A stretch of 10,614 bases of DNA from Candolleomyces eurysporus (lineage: Eukaryota > Basidiomycota > Agaricomycetes > Agaricales > Psathyrellaceae): the NCBI GenBank assembly GCA_027579435.1, contig JANBPK010000295.1:1-10614 (forward strand), given 5' to 3'. Within the stretch, counting starts at the first letter, position 1; each line of letters begins with the position of its first letter. Under the pieces are notes generated by a model. The model did no database searches and was not told where the DNA came from. It saw only the letters and a program-made list of their open reading frames with translations. The position numbers and the translations under genes are program-made. Shown here piece after piece: positions 7,560 through 10,614 of this stretch.

Positions 7560-8970
7560 AAGGTTGTGCAAACAGATCATCTTGTTCAAAAAAAAGTTGT
7601 ACTTAATGCCTATCATTTCTCAACAAACTGCCAAATAGCCACCAAGCCATGTGTTTATCTATTTAGCAACAGATATATTGAACAGTTATTTTCCGTTTAC
7701 CATCAGCTCAGAATACATTGCTGGATTGCAATGCTTTTGGCAATACTCATGCGTAACTGCATGCTTGTTTTTGAAGTGCCAAATATCAACACATATACCA
7801 ATGCCATTAAACCAAGGATTTTTGTCAGCCTGTTGGTGAGCAAAACAGTTGATATTATAAAATATGTGCTCAGGTTTGTGAGAGCCAAGAACCAAAAAAG
7901 GTGTTCTTGAGCATGATGAGGAAATTTGAGATGGCCTCTGCACCATACATTGTTGCTCTTGCAAACACTACTCTGCATGATTGTACCAATGTTTGCTCAT
8001 TATGAGTCCAACCCCACCAAATCTGGCTTTAACCCTCTTATTTTCTTCATCTGATTTTGATGGGCAGAATTCATCAACTGGAAGATCTTCAACTCCAACA
8101 GTGCCAGAATTGAACTGTACCATTATAACAATATTACTGTTGTCCATTTGGAAAAATGTTGTCTTGTCTTTTTGTATATCTGCTGGATACTTCATGTTGA
8201 AAAGACTGCTTGCAATAACAGGTAGCTTTGAAAGAAATGCTGTATATGCTTGTTGTAGTTGCTGCTAAAAAAGGAAGCTTCCAGTCCCTTTTCATTATGC
8301 TTGTTTTCAATTGCTTGATAAAGAGAAAGTGAGCAGGCTTTTTATTTTTGCACTGTTGTTTTGCCTGTGGCAGCATTGAAAATGCTTTCAGTTGTTATGG
8401 GATTCTTGCAGCCAACAATGGCACATATGTTATAGTTTTTAAAATGATCCTGGCAAAAGTAATCCTGATTGCTTGTTAGCAAGTTTGTGCAGCATGATTC
8501 GCTATAGCATGGCCTCCCAATACTCAAACCATCTGCAACAGTGGCTTAATAGTAGCCTATAACATGTTAATTGTCAAATGAGCACTAATTACAGGTTTGA
8601 GAATGGGAAATACACACAAATTTCGCCATCAGAGTATTTGTAAAAGTGAGCACATTTATTGCAAATGTGATGTACAGCATCAGGCTGCCCATATGTAATG
8701 AATTATTTATTTATTTTTTGTATGGCATTGTTGAACCATTTGTGACTGGCTGCCTGTATGTAAAACTTTGAGGAAGTTTCCAACCTTTTTGCAGTCTTTC
8801 AATAGGCCAAGCAAGACAAAGCAGTCCCAGACATGCTCTGTTGAGAATGATGCCATGAAATTGATGCCAAGGCTTGAGAAGTTGCATAAATCAGTGTTAG
8901 TGGAAGCACTGTCCTTGTACATCACATTAAATAAACTGGCTAAATTTGATGCCGAAAACCTGGATTTTTA
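7560..8970 (-). pseudogene. KDZ-type transposase with cysteine-cluster (CxC6-like) domain
   Basis: Read downward from 8970: SRFSASNLASLFN, EHVWDCFVLLGLLKDCKK and LKVLHTGSQ; then YGQPDAVHHICNKCAHFYKY. A short intron near 8592-8545 leads to the cysteine cluster: RPCYSESCCTNLL, DYFCQDHFKNYNICAIVGC and KACSLSLYQAIENKH. The core follows: KRVKARFG, WTHNEQTLVQSCRVVFARAT, HIFYNINC, ICVDIWHFKNKH, CNPAMYSEL and INTWLGGY. This order of C/H pairs followed by a THNE-type core matches the CxC6-KDZ transposases as I know them. Stops: TAA 8342-8344, TAA 7686-7688, TAG 7659-7661, TGA 7620-7622, plus a TAA before FITYGQP. Shifts occur near the A6 run at 8267-8272, C4 at 8012-8015 and A6 at 7894-7899. The element's mover, now dead. 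Confidence 0.75.
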
Positions 8971-8975
8971 AATGT

Positions 8976-9489
8976 TATTATCAATAGAATATGGGTGCAA
9001 AAATCAAATGATGTACCATCTCAAAAGCAGTAAGCTTTGCCATTGAATTGTAATAAATTTGTCTATAAAATGATGGTCAGCAACTTTGGCAGCTTTGCAT
9101 AGTATATTCATATATTATTCTAAACTGAATAGTTGTGATAATAGTTTGTAAGATAATCTGAAGCAGAATCATTTGTAAGCCAGAAACCAACATAACTATT
9201 GCTTAACTCATGGTGAAAGTATAAATAAACATGGTGGCCTAGCTGTGCTTCAGTATTTTGAATATAGACAACACAATATTTNAAAAAAGCTCTTTGTCAA
9301 TGGCTTGTGATATTTGCAAAGATTGTTGGTACAGAGAAGTGAGAAAAAATAAAGGAGAATAACAGCTGCAAATTGAATTGATATGACTCCAAGAACTCAG
9401 ACTAGTGCCAATGTACTCAGTTGTTGGGACCACCCATGTTTCTTGAATGCACAATAATCATCAACAGACAAAAGAAAAGAGAGCAGCTT
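8976..9489. other. No gene seen; probably decayed upstream part of the transposase
   Basis: CpG-free or nearly so, AT-rich, no sustained frame on either strand. By position it may contain introns or eroded N-terminal coding sequence of the KDZ transposase. An N stands at 9282 before an A6 run. Confidence 0.45.
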
Positions 9490-9579
9490 TCAGAGATAAT
9501 CTTTTGCCATTTGCCACAGATCAGCCGCATGGTCAAGCTCCATGCCAAAGGCACTTGACAGTGAATCATTGAACAAAAT
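9490..9579 (-). pseudogene. Possible upstream exon of the KDZ transposase
   Basis: On the minus strand a good acceptor (cttttttgccag, ending at 9580) is followed by an open stretch ILFNDSLSSAFGMELDHAAD and LWQMAKDYL, closed by TGA at 9490-9492. It reads like protein (mixed helix, Trp, acidic), has the same strand as the transposase, and lies about 520 bp upstream of its recognised part. Its membership in that gene is inference. Confidence 0.35.
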
Positions 9580-10524
9580 CTGGCAAAAAAGAAAGAGCTG
9601 CATTTAGCTGCGCATTATTAGCTATTTAAACAAAGAGTATGTTGGTTTTCAAGATTTGTATATATTTTCTGATGACTACAAAAGCTTTCAAGGTTAAATA
9701 TTGTAGAGTTTTGTGACCATGGAGGACAGCTAGAAGGTCAACAATAGCACCAGGCATAAAGGATCGCAATGGTCATGATAATCAAGCTTCAAGCTGTGGG
9801 CGTGCATGGCTGTTTGGCTACTGTTTGGCTATGAGCACTGTTTGGCTATGGACATTGTTTGACAACAGGCTGGCAAGTCTGCCATGAGAATTTGCTCAGC
9901 AGACCTGTTACATCCAATTCTCTGAAATTTTGGACTTTTTAAATGATTCAATAGAATAATAAGCATCTTTTAAAAATTGTTGTTAGATAGGTGTTTTAGC
10001 TAATAAAATTGACCAAAATATTAAGATAGGTTATGAAGATTAAGGTTTTGGCAGGAGCAAGAAAAGAATTGTTGATATTGATGTTTGAGTCAATATTTGA
10101 AAGAGATTTGAATGCAAAATAGTTGCAAATTGTAAGTTCAGAGTTTCTTGACGGTTAATACTAGCATTTGCTAGCTGGTTACTTGGCTCAAAAGATAGAT
10201 TTTTGAGAACAAGCTAAAATTTTATGATACATCAAGAATAAGTTATATACTATAAAGCAACATTGCTTATAACCATAGTCTATTAAGCATTACATAGTTT
10301 ATTGTCCATAATTAAATCAAATATACTAAATAGCTGTGCAATATCAAAGTACAGCTACTATAAAACATTAAGTCTATCAGATAAATAGTAAAAATGAGTC
10401 NAAAAAAATGAAATGAATCAGGTATTATATAGACTATACAGCTTGTATTAGTATTTTATTTGGTCTAAGTTGGTCTATAACATGTTTTGATTTATTTCTG
10501 GTTTTTGTTTTTTTTTTGTTTTTT
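9580..10524. other. AT-rich region without recognised genes
   Basis: No convincing frame on either strand. It contains one short tandem repeat (9810-9864) and an N at 10401 before an A7 run. It probably represents the subterminal and 5' region of the KDZ element. Confidence 0.5.
9810..9864 (+). repeat. Short tandem repeat, CTGTTTGGCTA units
   Basis: Three perfect copies of the 11-mer at 9810-9820, 9821-9831 and 9839-9849, then a degenerate ATTGTTTGACA at 9854-9864. Subterminal arrays of short motifs often serve as transposase-binding sites in DNA transposons; here that is only a suggestion from its position within the KDZ element. Confidence 0.7.
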
Positions 10525-10614
10525 TTTATTTTATCTCTTGCCNTAATTTTATTTTATTTTATTGGTCTCTTTATTCTCTTATCTTTGCTCTTATCTTATT
10601 TTTTAACTTCTTAT
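10525..10614 (+). repeat. Inverted repeat, right arm (runs off the window)
   Basis: This is the counterpart of 6407-6495. The N at 10543 has no partner base in the left arm, so it probably marks an assembly uncertainty. The match continues to the last base of the window, so the arm is longer than seen. Confidence 0.7.

Larger units (their letters stand above)
6407..10614. mobile_element. KDZ-type DNA transposon remnant with inverted-repeat arms
   Basis: Inverted repeats enclose about 4 kb that holds a KDZ-type transposase pseudogene on - and an unidentified companion gene on +, facing each other. The left arm may extend outward past 6407 and the right arm past the window end, so the limits are minimal and no target duplication can be tested. 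The whole block is AT-rich and CpG-poor. Fungal KDZ (Kyakuja-Dileera-Zisupton) elements are known to be abundant in basidiomycetes and to carry extra genes. The damage shows an inactive copy. Confidence 0.6.

Noticed and set aside
7703..7978. Second minus-strand open frame overlapping the KDZ core
   Set aside because: It is a neighbouring frame of the KDZ core without its motifs.
1..10614. tRNA, rRNA, CRISPR array, bacterial operon features
   Set aside because: No cloverleaf, rRNA core motif or regularly spaced repeats seen; short GT-AG introns and the transposon families indicate a fungal nuclear genome.

Overview
The window reads as a transposon graveyard in a fungal nuclear genome, most likely an Agaricomycete (mushroom-forming basidiomycete). 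The reasons are 49-71 nt GT-AG introns, the families present (two-gene PIF/Harbinger, Ty1/Copia, and a KDZ transposase with a cysteine-cluster domain), and strong CpG loss of the kind left by cytosine methylation. I recognise no intact host gene, rRNA, tRNA or CRISPR array. Family names rest on motif recognition only; no search was run.

Layout. 1-320 is a repeat, truncated by the window edge, whose second copy lies at 5422-5739 in the same orientation (about 89% identical). A GC- and CpG-rich decayed reading frame of unknown family follows (293-835). About 840-4448 is a PIF/Harbinger-like element with two convergent genes: a Myb/SANT-like protein on + (903-2190, five exons, two premature TGA codons) and the DDE transposase on - (4318-2392). 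The transposase keeps its three candidate catalytic residues but is broken by a frameshift, one stop and a 544-bp insertion (3164-3707) flanked by 10-bp direct repeats. At 4449 the sequence changes abruptly into a minus-strand Ty1/Copia fragment (protease active site and GAG-pre-integrase region, to about 5107), which suggests the Harbinger element landed in an older Copia copy. 5108-5421 holds nothing I recognise. After the second repeat copy comes an unidentified, frameshifted gene with one good intron (5737-6333).

The right 4.2 kb (6407-10614 and probably beyond) is AT-rich and almost free of CpG. It is bounded by inverted repeats (6407-6495 against 10525-10614). Inside are an unidentified + strand gene in two pieces (6683-6991, 7041-7343) facing a minus-strand KDZ-type transposase pseudogene (about 8970-7560, with a possible upstream exon at 9579-9490). 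The pairing of a transposase with a convergent companion gene therefore appears twice.

Most damage is of two kinds: C-to-T/G-to-A transitions at CpG (many in-frame TGA codons where CGA is expected) and one-base shifts at homopolymers. Five N characters, four beside homopolymer runs, warn that some of the shifts may be sequencing artefacts.
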